A DNA stretch of 64,000 bases from JAEUMD01 sp937950105 (GTDB lineage: Bacteria > Pseudomonadota > Alphaproteobacteria > Rhizobiales > Hyphomicrobiaceae). Positions within the stretch are counted from its first letter, which is position 1. Every line of letters starts with the position of its first letter. The stretch spans positions 24,053 through 88,052 of the forward strand of contig DAISIT010000005.1 in NCBI GenBank assembly GCA_036821845.1. The letters are read 5' to 3'. Under the pieces are notes generated by a model, which was not told the origin of the DNA, searched no databases, and saw only the letters and a program-made list of their open reading frames with translations. A program made the position numbers and the translations under genes. Shown here in pieces: positions 16,007 through 26,100 of this stretch.

Positions 16007-18745
16007 ATGACAAACGAGACTCCCCCCGTCGACATGGATCGCGCCGAGCGCGAGCGCCGCTTCGAGCGCAAGGTCCGGCGCAGCCGTTGGGCGCTGACGT
16101 TCGAGCGGCTGTGGCCACGGCTCTGGCTGGTCGCCGCCGTGCTGGCACTGTTCGTGCTGGTGTCGCTGACGGGCGTGTGGTCGTCACTGCCGGATCCGGC
16201 GCACTGGGCGCTGCTCGCCCTGTTCGTTGCCGCGCTGCTCGCTACCCTCGTCTATGCCGTGCGCACCCCGTCGCCGACGCGCGAGGACGCCGTGCGCCGT
16301 ATCGAGCGCGTCTCCGGCGTGCCGCACCGGCCGGCGTCGTCGTACGAGGATACGCTCTCGTCCGCGACAAGCGATCCCGCCACGCAGGCGATCTGGCGCG
16401 CCCATCGCCAGCGCCTCGCACGCACTATGGCACAGCTCCGCGTCGGCCATCCCGAGCCGCGCACGCACCGCTTCGACCCGTTCGCGCTGCGCTCCCTGCT
16501 GGTGCTGGCCTCCGTGCTGGTGGTGGCACTGCTCGGCTCCAGTCTCGGCGGCGCGCTCAAGGAGGCGTTCCGCTTCGCCGATGCGCGCACGCTGGCCGCC
16601 GCGCGTCTCGATGCCTGGGTGACGCCCCCCGCCTACACCGGCAAGGCGCCGGTGATGCTGGCTGACGGCGCACGCGATCCCTCGGCCGCGCCGCTGCCCT
16701 CCGCGAGCGGTGTCGTCGAGGTACCGGCGGGCAGCGTGCTCGTGGTCCGCTCCAGCGGCGCGCAATCGCTCGATCCCGCGCTCGAGGTGCTGCCGCTCGG
16801 CGCCGAGAAGCCGATGCTGGTCGCGGCCGAGAAGCCGGTCGCGGGCGGCGGATCGAGCCCCGTCACCGAGCTGCGATACACACTCGATCGTTCGGCCCGT
16901 ATCCGCGTGCGCGCGCTCGATGCCGACATGGCGGCGTGGACTTTCGACGTGACACCCGACGCCCTGCCGACCATCGCCCTCAGCGAAAAGCCGCAGCGCT
17001 CGCAACGTGGTTCGCTCAAGCTCAACTACAAGGTCGGCGACGACTACGGCGTCGCGTCCGCCGTGGCGCGCGTCGCCAAGCTGAAGCCGAAGACCAAGGA
17101 GCAGAAGAAGCTCGATCCGCTGGCGTCCTCCGGCCTCGCCGGCGAAGACCCGCTGACCGGACCGCGTCCGCCGCTCGAACGCCCGCCGGTGCTGGCGCTG
17201 AAGCTGCCGAAGGCGAACGCGACCGCTGGCGAGACGTTCACACACCTCGAGTTCGGCGCCCATCCGTGGGCCGGTCTCACCGTCGAGATGACGCTGGAGG
17301 CGACCGACGTCGCCGGACAGACGGGCAAGAGCGAGACATTCGTCATCGAGCTGCCGAGCCGCAAGTTCGACAACCCGCTGGCGCGCGCGGTGGTGGAGCA
17401 GCGGCGCAAGCTGGTCGACGATCCGCGCTATCGCCGCGACGTGCTGACCGCACTCGACGCGCTGACCATCGAGCCCGAAGGCTTCATCGACGACAACGCC
17501 GTCTATCTCGGCCTGCGCACGGTCTATCACCGCCTCAAGCGCTCGAACTCGCGCGAGGTGAGGAACAGCGTCATCGAGCAGCTCTGGCAGATCGCTCTCA
17601 AGATCGAGGACGGTGATCTCTCGGCGGCCGAGCGGCGCCTGCGCGAGGCGCAGGAGAAGCTGTCGAAAGCTCTCGAACAGGGTGCGTCCGAAAAGGAAAT
17701 CGCCGAGGCGATGCAGGAGCTGCGCGACGCCCTCAACGAGTACATGCGCGAACTGGCCGAGCAGCAGCAGGACCAGCAGCAGCCGCTGCCCGACGGGCAG
17801 GACAAGAATCGGCAGATGCTGTCGGAGCAAGACCTCGACCGCATGATGAAGAACATCGAGGAGATGGCGAAGAACGGCTCGCGCGAGCAGGCCCAGCAGA
17901 TGCTGTCGGAGCTACGCGATCTGCTCGACCGGCTGCAATCGTCGAAGCAGGCGGAGGCGGAGAACCAGCGCAGCCGCGAGATGATGGAGAAGATGGATCA
18001 GCTCGGCGATCTGGTCGGCAAGCAGCAGCAGCTGATGGACGACACCTTCGGCGAGATGCGCAAGGACGGCCAGAAAGGCCAGCAACAGGGCCAGCAGGGG
18101 CGTCAGCAGCAAGGGCAACAGGGACAGCGCGGACAACGCGGGCAGCAGCAGCAGGGCCAGCAAGGGCAGCGCGGAAAGCAGGGACAGCAGGGACAGCAAG
18201 GGCAACAGGGTCAGGCGCAGCGTGGCCAGCAGGGCGAGCGCGGCGAGGGCCAGCAGGGCGAGCGCGGGCGTGGCCCCGCCGACCAGTCCGGGCTCGGCGA
18301 ACGTCAGCAGGCGCTGCGCGACACTCTCGAACAGTTGCAGCGGGAGCTGGACGAACTCGGCCTCGGCAAGTCCGATCAGCTCGACTCGGCGCGTGAGGCG
18401 ATGCAGGACGCCGAGCAGTCGTTGCAGGATGGCGACCTCGAAGGCGCCACCGACGAGCAGGCGCGGGCGCTGGACCAGATGCGTCAGGGTGCGCAGCAGA
18501 TGGCCCAGCAGATGCTGCAGAACATGCCTCAGCGTTACGGCAACAACGGCGACACGCCGCGCGATCCTCTCGGCCGCCCTCAACGCTCGCAGGGGCCGGA
18601 CCTCGGCACCAGCGTCAAGGTCCCGGACGAGATCGACCGCCAGCGCGCAAGAGAGATCCTCGATGAGCTGCGCCGCCGCGTCGGTGAGCAGCAGCGGTCG
18701 CCGGAGGAACTCGACTACATCGAGCGACTGCTGAAGCGGTTCTGA
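16007..18745 (+). CDS. TIGR02302 (DUF4175) family membrane protein with Q/G-rich region
   Basis: A 912-residue protein of the TIGR02302 family, common in this order downstream of lysA and of unknown function. Three membrane helices occur at about residues 37-60, 66-84 and 163-185. A large, probably periplasmic region follows, then a predicted coiled coil (about 530-680) rich in Glu, Gln and Arg. A low-complexity run of Gln and Gly with some Arg covers about 688-756, with a further helical C-terminus. The ATG at 16007 gives the normal family start; the open frame upstream to 15908 is not family sequence. Confidence 0.88.
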   Translation: MTNETPPVDMDRAERERRFERKVRRSRWALTFERLWPRLWLVAAVLALFVLVSLTGVWSSLPDPAHWALLALFVAALLATLVYAVRTPSPTREDAVRRIERVSGVPHRPASSYEDTLSSATSDPATQAIWRAHRQRLARTMAQLRVGHPEPRTHRFDPFALRSLLVLASVLVVALLGSSLGGALKEAFRFADARTLAAARLDAWVTPPAYTGKAPVMLADGARDPSAAPLPSASGVVEVPAGSVLVVRSSGAQSLDPALEVLPLGAEKPMLVAAEKPVAGGGSSPVTELRYTLDRSARIRVRALDADMAAWTFDVTPDALPTIALSEKPQRSQRGSLKLNYKVGDDYGVASAVARVAKLKPKTKEQKKLDPLASSGLAGEDPLTGPRPPLERPPVLALKLPKANATAGETFTHLEFGAHPWAGLTVEMTLEATDVAGQTGKSETFVIELPSRKFDNPLARAVVEQRRKLVDDPRYRRDVLTALDALTIEPEGFIDDNAVYLGLRTVYHRLKRSNSREVRNSVIEQLWQIALKIEDGDLSAAERRLREAQEKLSKALEQGASEKEIAEAMQELRDALNEYMRELAEQQQDQQQPLPDGQDKNRQMLSEQDLDRMMKNIEEMAKNGSREQAQQMLSELRDLLDRLQSSKQAEAENQRSREMMEKMDQLGDLVGKQQQLMDDTFGEMRKDGQKGQQQGQQGRQQQGQQGQRGQRGQQQQGQQGQRGKQGQQGQQGQQGQAQRGQQGERGEGQQGERGRGPADQSGLGERQQALRDTLEQLQRELDELGLGKSDQLDSAREAMQDAEQSLQDGDLEGATDEQARALDQMRQGAQQMAQQMLQNMPQRYGNNGDTPRDPLGRPQRSQGPDLGTSVKVPDEIDRQRAREILDELRRRVGEQQRSPEELDYIERLLKRF
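18069..18273. repeat. Low-complexity CAG/GGC-rich coding repeat
   Basis: Within the TIGR02302 gene, short units built from CAGCAGGGC and GGGCAGCGC variants repeat over about 200 bases and encode Gln/Gly/Arg. Unit number could vary between strains through replication slippage. Confidence 0.75.
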
Positions 18746-18833
18746 GGAAGCGTGACGCTCGTCCGCCCGGTCTTGCAGTCGCGGCGTGCCATACCACTTC
18801 TAGGGCGAATGATGATCATGAGGAGACGCGACC

Positions 18834-19703
18834 ATGACGCCCGAGGAACGGACACTCATCACGGATCTGTTCGATCGCATGCGCCGGCAGCGCCTCACCG
18901 AGGTCGACGACGACGCGGCGGCTTTGATTGCGCGAGAGATCCGCGACAACCCTGACGCAGCCTACCAGCTCGTGCAGTCGGTGATCGTGCAGAACATGGC
19001 GCTGGAACGCGCCGAAGGCCGCATTCGCGACCTGGAGGACGATCTGCGCGACATGGAGGGCGATCGTGACCGTGATCGGCCGTCGGGCCGCGGCTCGTTC
19101 CTCGGCGGTCTGTTCGGCGGCGGCCGGCGTGATCGCGACGACGACGACGACCGCGATGATGACGACGACCGCTGGCGCCGCCGTGAGCGCTCGCGTGACG
19201 AAGGCGATTATCGGCGCGACGAGGGCGAATACCGGCGCGATGACGACGGCCGCAACGCGCGCCAGGGCCGGCCGGCAGCTTCGGTTCCGTCCGCCGGTTT
19301 CGACCCGCGCGACAGCGCACGTTCCAATCCGTGGGCGGGCGGCGCAGCGGGCGAGCAGGCTCAGCGGCCGGCACGCTCGGGCGGCGGCAGCTTCCTCGGC
19401 ACCGCGCTGACCACGGCAACCGGCGTTGCCGGCGGCATGCTGCTCGCCGAGGGTATTCGCGGCCTGTTCAGTGATGGCAGCGGTGTCGCCTCTGCCGCCG
19501 AGGCTGCGAAATCGGCGGGCGGCTCGCTGCTCGGAGAGCAGAAAGCCGCGTCCGAAACGGCGGGTCAGGACCAGACCGGAATCACCGACGCGAGCCACTC
19601 GGGTTCGGACGTTTCCGGCGGCGACAGCGGTGGCGGGTTCTTCGACAGCCTGTTCGGCGGCGGTGGCGACGATGCCGGCGACGACGATCTGATGGACATC
19701 TGA
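18834..19703 (+). CDS. DUF2076 family protein
   Basis: A 289-residue protein. The N-terminus MTPEERTLITDLFDRMR, then DNPDAAYQLVQSVIVQNMAL with a coiled coil to about residue 80, defines DUF2076, a family of unknown function. A run very rich in Asp and Arg (about 95-140) follows. Next is a Gly/Ala stretch containing the family's short hydrophobic segment GSFLGTALTTATGVAGGMLLAEG, and a Gly/Asp-rich tail ending FFDSLFGGGGDD. The ATG has GAGGAG upstream. A bidirectional terminator separates it from the convergent histone-like gene. Confidence 0.85.
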   Translation: MTPEERTLITDLFDRMRRQRLTEVDDDAAALIAREIRDNPDAAYQLVQSVIVQNMALERAEGRIRDLEDDLRDMEGDRDRDRPSGRGSFLGGLFGGGRRDRDDDDDRDDDDDRWRRRERSRDEGDYRRDEGEYRRDDDGRNARQGRPAASVPSAGFDPRDSARSNPWAGGAAGEQAQRPARSGGGSFLGTALTTATGVAGGMLLAEGIRGLFSDGSGVASAAEAAKSAGGSLLGEQKAASETAGQDQTGITDASHSGSDVSGGDSGGGFFDSLFGGGGDDAGDDDLMDI

Positions 19704-19727
19704 CGCGAGCAATGCGCACGGAACGAG

Positions 19728-19761
19728 AAAAGGCGGGACCCGGCACCGGGTTCCGCCTTTT
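19728..19761. terminator. Bidirectional terminator between convergent genes
   Basis: A 16-bp stem (19728-19743 with 19746-19761, one G-T pair) with AAAA on one side and TTTT on the other, so it can end transcripts from both the DUF2076 gene and the histone-like gene. Confidence 0.88.
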
Positions 19762-19793
19762 GCCGTCTCATGCCAGCGTGCGATCGCGCAGCC

Positions 19794-20111
19794 TCACTTC
19801 TTCTTGGCGGGCGCCTTCTTGGCGGCCGGAGCCTTGGCAGCAGGCGCGGCAGGCGCAGCGGCGGCCTTCGCCTTGGTCTTCTGCGTCAACGCCGAAGCCG
19901 CGACCGTCTTCTCGGCGGCGGAAGCGTTCTTGTCGCGCAGCACCTTGCTCGCCTTGGTGGCGACGGCCGCGCTGGTCTTCTCGTCGGACCCCTTCTGCGT
20001 CAGAGCCGATGCCGCCGCCGACTTGGCCTCCTTGGAGGCCTTCGGGTCCTTCATCACCTTCGCTGCGGCAGAGGCGACCTTGCCGCTCGTCGATTCGCTT
20101 TTCTTGGCCAT
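19794..20111 (-). CDS. Small Lys/Ala-rich histone H1-like protein with two internal repeats
   Basis: A 105-residue, strongly basic protein. Residues 12-40 and 51-78 are two copies of one unit, each ending in AASALTQK and containing KVMKDPKAS or KVLRDKNAS. The tail (79-105) is Lys/Ala/Pro-rich like histone H1 C-termini. I recognise the repeat from small uncharacterised proteobacterial proteins but know no established function. DNA binding is inferred from composition only. The ATG at 20109-20111 is preferred over one nine codons upstream because the extension is atypical. Confidence 0.7.
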   Translation of the reverse strand: MAKKSESTSGKVASAAAKVMKDPKASKEAKSAAASALTQKGSDEKTSAAVATKASKVLRDKNASAAEKTVAASALTQKTKAKAAAAPAAPAAKAPAAKKAPAKKK

Positions 20112-20263
20112 GGCCGTAGATCTCGCTTGAAACCGCACCCCGCGTGCGGCGATTCGAAGCTATCGAGATTCGCGCCACAGAGAATCGAAATCGCACTGCA
20201 AACAGTGCTTTTGCGGCACCCCTTCACCCGAAATCGTACGGCTCTGAACCGCAGCGGGCGCCG

Positions 20264-20292
20264 TTGACACCCTCGGCGCACCACGCGACAAC
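20264..20292 (+). promoter_or_regulatory. Candidate sigma70-type promoter of dapD
   Basis: TTGACA at 20264-20269 and GACAAC at 20287-20292 with a 17-base spacer, 53 bases before the dapD ATG. The -35 is a perfect match; the -10 shares only three positions with TATAAT. Confidence 0.35.
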
Positions 20293-20344
20293 GCTTGCCC
20301 ACGACACGACTGGACAAAAAATCGACCTTGGGAGACGGCCACCG

Positions 20345-21205
20345 ATGGCGCACGACGATCTGAAGACCACGCTCGAAGCCGCCTGGGAGGCCCGCGACAC
20401 CGTCTCGACCGCCACCAAGGGCGCCGTTCGCGATGCCGTCGAGACCGCGCTGGAGCTGCTCGACTCGGGCCGCGCCCGTGTCGCCGAGAAGCAGGCGGAC
20501 GGCTCGTGGCATGTGAACCAGTGGCTGAAGAAGGCCGTGCTGCTGTCGTTCCGTCTCGCCGACAACGAGATCATGCCGTTCCAGAAGAGCGGCACCTACG
20601 CCAGCCGCGCGCATGGCTACGACAAGGTGCCGCTGAAGTTCGCCGACTGGACAACGCAGCAGTTCAAGGACGCCGGCTTCCGCGCCGTGCCGGGCTCGAT
20701 CGTGCGCCGCTCGGCCTACATCGCGCCGGGCGTCGTGCTGATGCCGTCGTTCGTCAACCTCGGCGCCTACGTCGACAAGGGCACCATGGTCGACACCTGG
20801 GCGACGGTCGGCTCCTGCGCCCAGATCGGCAAGAACGTCCATCTCTCCGGCGGCGTCGGCATCGGCGGCGTGCTGGAGCCGATGCAGGCCGGCCCGACCA
20901 TCATCGAGGACAACTGCTTCATCGGCGCCCGCTCCGAGGTGGTCGAGGGCGTCGTCGTCGGCGAGGGTTCGGTGATCTCCATGGGCGTGTTCATCGGCGC
21001 CTCCACCACCATCATCGACCGCGCCACCGGAGAGCGCTTCATGGGCCGCGTGCCGCCCTACTCGGTGGTCGTCTCGGGTTCCATGCCGGGCAAGCCGCTG
21101 CCCGACGGCACGCCGGGGCCGAGCCTCTACTGCGCCGTCATCGTCAAGCGGGTCGACGAAAAGACCCGCTCCAAAACGAGCATCAACGAGCTGCTGCGCG
21201 ATTGA
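20345..21205 (+). CDS. dapD: 2,3,4,5-tetrahydropyridine-2,6-dicarboxylate N-succinyltransferase
   Basis: Succinylates tetrahydrodipicolinate in the diaminopimelate/lysine pathway. The 286-residue protein starts MAHDDLKTTLEAAWEARD, has a helical N-domain and then the left-handed beta-helix of hexapeptide repeats (GAYVDKGTMVDTWATVGSCA, NVHLSGGVGIGGVLEPM). The ENCFIGARSEVVEGV segment is characteristic. GGGAGA precedes the ATG. The open frame upstream to 20144 is not family sequence. The gene is divergent from the histone-like gene and ends at a clear terminator. Confidence 0.96.
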   Translation: MAHDDLKTTLEAAWEARDTVSTATKGAVRDAVETALELLDSGRARVAEKQADGSWHVNQWLKKAVLLSFRLADNEIMPFQKSGTYASRAHGYDKVPLKFADWTTQQFKDAGFRAVPGSIVRRSAYIAPGVVLMPSFVNLGAYVDKGTMVDTWATVGSCAQIGKNVHLSGGVGIGGVLEPMQAGPTIIEDNCFIGARSEVVEGVVVGEGSVISMGVFIGASTTIIDRATGERFMGRVPPYSVVVSGSMPGKPLPDGTPGPSLYCAVIVKRVDEKTRSKTSINELLRD

Positions 21206-21249
21206 CGTTTCGGAAACTGAGAAACCGGAATTCACTCGACGCCATCGCG

Positions 21250-21277
21250 AAGCCGGGCCACTCTGGTCCGGCTTTTG
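21250..21277 (+). terminator. Rho-independent terminator of dapD
   Basis: Stem AAGCCGG..CCA with TGG..CCGGCTT around CTC (21250-21273), followed by TTT, 45 bases after the dapD stop. Confidence 0.75.
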
Positions 21278-21315
21278 CGTTTACGGCTCGGTAAGCCGGT
21301 GACCGAGGTCGCGTT

Positions 21316-21795
21316 ATGAGAAGCGCCATTCCCAGCAGGATCGTGGCATCCGTGGTCGCGCTTTGCGCGGCGGCGGCGGTGCTCGCGCCCGCCCCGGCCC
21401 GCGCCTTCTTCTGTTTCGGCTTCTCTATGGACGGCGGGCCGTCGTTCCGCTTCGGCATGGGCGAGCCGACGGGACTGCGCATCATGCAGTTCGGCCCTCC
21501 GGGAGCCCTGCCACAGTCCTATGTGGTGCCGTGGAACGCGCCGCTCTACAGCGCGTGGAACACGCAGCCCGGTTACGCGCCCTACGCCAACAGCTTCTAC
21601 GGCGGCATGCCCTACGCGGGCTTTCCGGGTGGTGGAATGCCCTATGGCGGTGCGCCGTGGTCCGGCATGCCGTGGGGCGGCATGAGCTATCCCTACTCGG
21701 GCCTGCCGTTCACCCCGTCGCCGTGGGGCGGCGGCTTTCCCGGCATGTCGCAACCCTGGCCCATGATGCCCATGGGTGGCATGCCCGGCTGGTAG
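21316..21795 (+). CDS. Secreted Met/Gly/Pro-rich protein, sulfur-globule-protein-like composition
   Basis: A 159-residue protein with a signal peptide (about residues 1-29, ending ARA). From about residue 85 on it is dominated by Gly, Met, Pro, Tyr and Trp in loose repeats such as GGMPYAGF, GGMPYGGAPW and SGMPWGGMSYPY. This composition resembles sulfur globule envelope proteins and related low-complexity secreted proteins, but no homology is claimed. The ATG has GAGG upstream. It is convergent with the metallopeptidase gene. A structural or coat role in the periplasm is inference. Confidence 0.65.
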   Translation: MRSAIPSRIVASVVALCAAAAVLAPAPARAFFCFGFSMDGGPSFRFGMGEPTGLRIMQFGPPGALPQSYVVPWNAPLYSAWNTQPGYAPYANSFYGGMPYAGFPGGGMPYGGAPWSGMPWGGMSYPYSGLPFTPSPWGGGFPGMSQPWPMMPMGGMPGW

Positions 21796-21822
21796 CCCGG
21801 GCGCCGTGCGCGGCCACCGGCG

Positions 21823-22872
21823 TCAGCGGCTGCGGATCAGGTTGTGTATGAACTCCAGCTTGTCGTAGGCGGGACCCGGAATCACGAACGGATAGAAATC
21901 CTCGTGCCCCATGCTGCGCGAGAGACCGTTCAATGCGATGACGAGCGGCAACCAGCGCTCGATCAGCGAGGCAAAGCTTTCCTCGCGGTAGATGTCGTAC
22001 TTGTTGAACGACCATACCGAGCCGAGCGTGAACCCGGCCGCGCGCGGTTCCATGCCTTCGGTCTCGGCGGTGTCCAGCGTCTCGACGATGTGCAGGTAGT
22101 GCGCCCAGGTTTCCGCCCAATCCTCCCAAGGATGCATGCTGGCGTAGGCGGAAACGAAGCGCTGTGCCCAGTCGAGCGGCGCGCCATTGGCATAGTGGCG
22201 ATTGAGGGCGTCCTGGTAGCTCTGGCTCTCGTCGCCGAACACGTTGCGGAATTCGGCGATCCTGTCGCCGCCCTTGACGAGCATGTCCCAGTAGAAGTGA
22301 CCGGACTCGTGACGCAGGTGGCCGAGCAGCGACCGATACGGCTCCGCCAGACGCTCGCGCTGCTTGGTGCGCTCCACCGCATCGGCTTCCGCCATGTCGA
22401 TGGTAATGACGCCGTCGAGGTGGCCGGTGACGACGTCGCGTGCGAAATCGAACATCAGTCGCCCGTTCGGTGCACCCGTATCGGTCGGCAATCCGAAGCG
22501 CATCAGGCCATAGATCAGCCGCTTCTTGGCGCGCTCGAACTCGCCCCACTTGTCGACGCTGCCCGGCTCGGCGAGGTTCGGGATCATGCGGTTGAGATCG
22601 CACGCCGGGCAGAGCCCGTTGCCGTCGTCGGCGACCGTCAGCCAATTGCAGACGCCGTGGGCCGCATTCCCGCAGTAGCGCAATGACGTCGCCCGGCCAT
22701 CGTCGAAGCGGCGGTACAGCGGGGCACCGTCGGCCCCGTTCGCATCCGCACGCGCGAGCGTGACCATGCTCAGATCAGAGGCCGCAAACCCGACCGGGCT
22801 GCCGCATGCGAGACAGGCCTGATTGTCGAAAAAAATGCGGCTGTCGCACTTGGCGCACGTGAACTTATGCAT
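21823..22872 (-). CDS. Putative zinc-binding metallopeptidase with N-terminal zinc ribbon
   Basis: A 349-residue protein. Cysteine pairs CAKC and CLACG at residues 5-23 form a zinc ribbon, and a second set, YCGN...CNW...CPAC, follows near 75-95. The peptidase motif is LRHESGHFYWD in mid-protein, an HExxH variant (H-E-S-G-H), with more family sequence downstream. I know this family mainly from clusters with transglutaminase-like and ATP-grasp genes. The ATG at 22870-22872 begins the zinc ribbon; upstream codons are not family sequence. It is divergent from the DUF2126 gene. Confidence 0.82.
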   Translation of the reverse strand: MHKFTCAKCDSRIFFDNQACLACGSPVGFAASDLSMVTLARADANGADGAPLYRRFDDGRATSLRYCGNAAHGVCNWLTVADDGNGLCPACDLNRMIPNLAEPGSVDKWGEFERAKKRLIYGLMRFGLPTDTGAPNGRLMFDFARDVVTGHLDGVITIDMAEADAVERTKQRERLAEPYRSLLGHLRHESGHFYWDMLVKGGDRIAEFRNVFGDESQSYQDALNRHYANGAPLDWAQRFVSAYASMHPWEDWAETWAHYLHIVETLDTAETEGMEPRAAGFTLGSVWSFNKYDIYREESFASLIERWLPLVIALNGLSRSMGHEDFYPFVIPGPAYDKLEFIHNLIRSR

Positions 22873-23183
22873 TTCCAGTCTCTTCCGGTCATGATCCGCG
22901 GGCCGGCTTGCGCGGTCACTACGCGGCAGGCGTCGATTGGTTCCGCCGACCGAGCATACACCGAATCGCATGCGGCAGAGCTGTGACGAGCGCCACCCGT
23001 TGCCCGCGATCTACGCAAACTTGTGCCAGCTTTTTGACTTCCTGCACAGCAGCTGGTCGACATGCCGACAAAGCGCGCAGCGCGTGACGGTTCCGCTTGT
23101 CGCCCTTCGCGCCAACCGATACCGCTCAATCCAGATCACCGCCAGCGAGCGGCCCCGGCCACAGCGAGGGAACTGCGCACCCC

Positions 23184-26100
23184 ATGACCATCCACGTCGC
23201 GCTCAAGCACAAGACCACCTACCGCTACGATCGCCTGACCAGTATGGGCCCGCAGATCATACGCCTGCGCCCGGCGCCGCACTGTCGGACACCGATCCTC
23301 AGCTATTCGATCGAGCTGACGCCGAAGACGCATTTCCTCAACTGGCAGCAGGACCCGTTCGGCAACTTCCTCGCCCGCGTCGTGCTGCCGGAGGCCACCG
23401 AGGAGTTCTCGGTGACGATGGATCTCGTCGCCGACATGGCGGTCATCAATCCGTTCGACTTCTTCGTCGAGGAGAGCGCCAAGGAGTGGCCGTTCACGTA
23501 CGACGCGCAGACGAAGAAGGAACTCGCACCCTATCTCGAGCCCGACGCGGCGGGGCCCCTGCTCGACCAGTACGTCAAGGGCATCGTGCACGATCCCAAG
23601 GATACGACGCTCGATTTCATCGTCGGCATCAACCGGCAGATGCAGAAGGACATCGGCTACACGATCCGCATGGAGCCCGGCGTGCAGACGCCCGAGCAGA
23701 CACTTGCGCGCGCCATCGGCTCGTGTCGCGACACCGGCTGGCTGATGGTGCAGGTGCTGCGCCATCTCGGCCTCGCCGCGCGCTTCGTCTCCGGCTACCT
23801 GATCCAGCTCAAGCCGGACGTAAAATCGCTCGACGGACCATCCGGCACCGAGCACGACTTCACCGACCTGCACGCCTGGTGCGAGGTCTACCTGCCGGGC
23901 GCCGGCTGGATCGGTCTCGATCCGACCTCCGGCCTGCTCGCCGGCGAAGGCCACATCCCGCTCGCCGCGACGCCGCACCCGGTTTCGGCTGCGCCCATCA
24001 CCGGCGCGCACTCGAAGGCAGAGGTGACGTTCGAGTTCGAAATGGGCGTCACCCGCATTCGCGAGAGCCCGCGCTCGACCCGGCCTTATCCCGAAGAGAC
24101 GTGGCAGCAGATCGACGAAGCCGGCCGGCGCGTCGACGAGCGGTTGAAGAAGAACGACGTGCGCCTGACCATGGGTGGCGAGCCGACCTTCGTCGCCGCC
24201 GACGACATGGAGGGCGCCGAGTGGAACACCGCCGCTGTCGGCCCCAACAAGCGGCGCTATTCGGAAGACCTGATCCGCCGCCTGCAGCAGCGCTTCGGCA
24301 AGGGCGGCATGCTGCACTTCGGCCAGGGCAAATGGTACCCGGGCGAGCAGTTGCCGCGATGGGCATTCGCGCTCTACTGGCGCGCCGACGGCCAGCCCTT
24401 GTGGGAAGACGCGGGCCTCGTCGCCAGCGTCACGCCGTCGAAACCAGCCACCATCGCCGATGCCGAGCGCTTCATGACGGGCCTTTGCCAGCAGCTCGAT
24501 CTGCCGGCGCACAGCGGTATTCCCGCTTATGAAGACGCCGCGCACTTCATGCTGGTCGAGCAGAAGCTGCCGATGAACATCGAGCCGAAGGACAACAAGC
24601 TCGAGGATGCGGCCGAACGTGCGCGCATCATCCGCGTGTTCGATCGCGGTCTGATGGAGCCGGCGAGCTACGTGCTGCCCGTGCAGGTCTGGCATACGCA
24701 CGATCGCGGGCGGCGTTGGGTGACGGAGCGGTGGGCGATCCGCCGCGACAAGCTGTTCCTCATACCCGGCGATTCACCGGCGGGCTTCCGCCTGCCGTTG
24801 GCCTCGACGGACTACATCCCGGCCGTCAACTACCCGCACGTGACGCCGCGCGATCCCTTCTCGCCGAACGCGCCGCTGCCCGAGCGTCGCGTCATCATGC
24901 AGCGCCGCCGCACAGTCGCGCTGGAAGCGCCGCCGCTGCCGCCGGATACGCCGGTCGAGGTTTCGGGCTCGGTGCGCACGGCCATGACGGTGGAGCCGCG
25001 CGACGGCGTGCTGTGCGTGTTCATGCCGCCTCTGCCGGACGCGGAAGATTATGCGGCCATGATCGCCGCGATCGAGGAAACGGCGAAGGGGACCGGCCTG
25101 CCCGTGCACATCGAAGGCTATCCGCCGCCGTTCGATCCGCGCTTCAACGTCATCAAGGTGACGCCGGACCCGGGCGTGATCGAAGTCAATATCCAGCCGG
25201 CGGAGACGTGGGACGAGGCCGTCGACATCACCACCGGGCTGTACGAAGACGCCTATTTCTCGCGGCTTTCGACCGAGAAGTTCATGCTCGACGGGCGCCA
25301 CACCGGTACTGGCGGCGGCAACCATATCGTGCTCGGCGGGCGCACACCCGCGGACAGCCCGTTCATCCGCCGGCCCGACCTGCTCGCCTCGCTCGTCACC
25401 TACTGGCAGAACCACCCGTCGCTCTCGTACATGTTCTCGGGGCTGTTCATCGGCCCGACCAGCCAGGCACCGCGCGTGGACGAGGGGCGGAACGAGTCGC
25501 TCTACGAACTCGAGATCGCGCTGACGCAGGTACCCGACCCCGGCATGGGCTCGATCCCGCCGTGGCTCGTCGATCGACTGTTCCGCAACCTGCTGGTCGA
25601 CGTGACGGGCAACACGCACCGCGCGGAAATCTGCATCGACAAGCTCTACTCGCCCGACGGTCCGACCGGCCGCCTCGGCCTCGTCGAGTTCCGCTCCTTC
25701 GAAATGCCGCCGCACGCGCGCATGAGTCTCGCGCAGCAACTGCTGCTGCGTGCGCTCATCGTCATGTTCTGGGAGAAGCCGTACCGCACGCGTCTCGTGC
25801 GCTGGGGCACGACGCTGCACGACCGCTTCATGCTGCCGCACTATCTCTGGTCCGACCTCGCCGGCATCGTCGATGACCTCAAGGCCGCCGGCCTGCCGTG
25901 CGAACTCGAATGGTTCCGCCCGCATTTCGAGTTCCGCTTTCCGCTCTACGGCAAGGTGGCGGCGCGCGATCTCGAGGTCGAGATGCGTCAGGCGCTGGAA
26001 CCGTGGCACGTGCTCGGCGAGGAAGGCGTCATCGGCGGCACTGCGCGCTACGTCGATTCCTCGCTCGAACGTATCGAGCTGAAGGTCAAAGGCCAGAGCG

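Noticed and set aside
22920..22944. Near-match to an EcfG promoter upstream of the zinc metallopeptidase (minus strand GGAAC-N16-CGTA)
   Set aside because: One of the four -10 bases is wrong; one mismatch at this length is expected often by chance. Not called.
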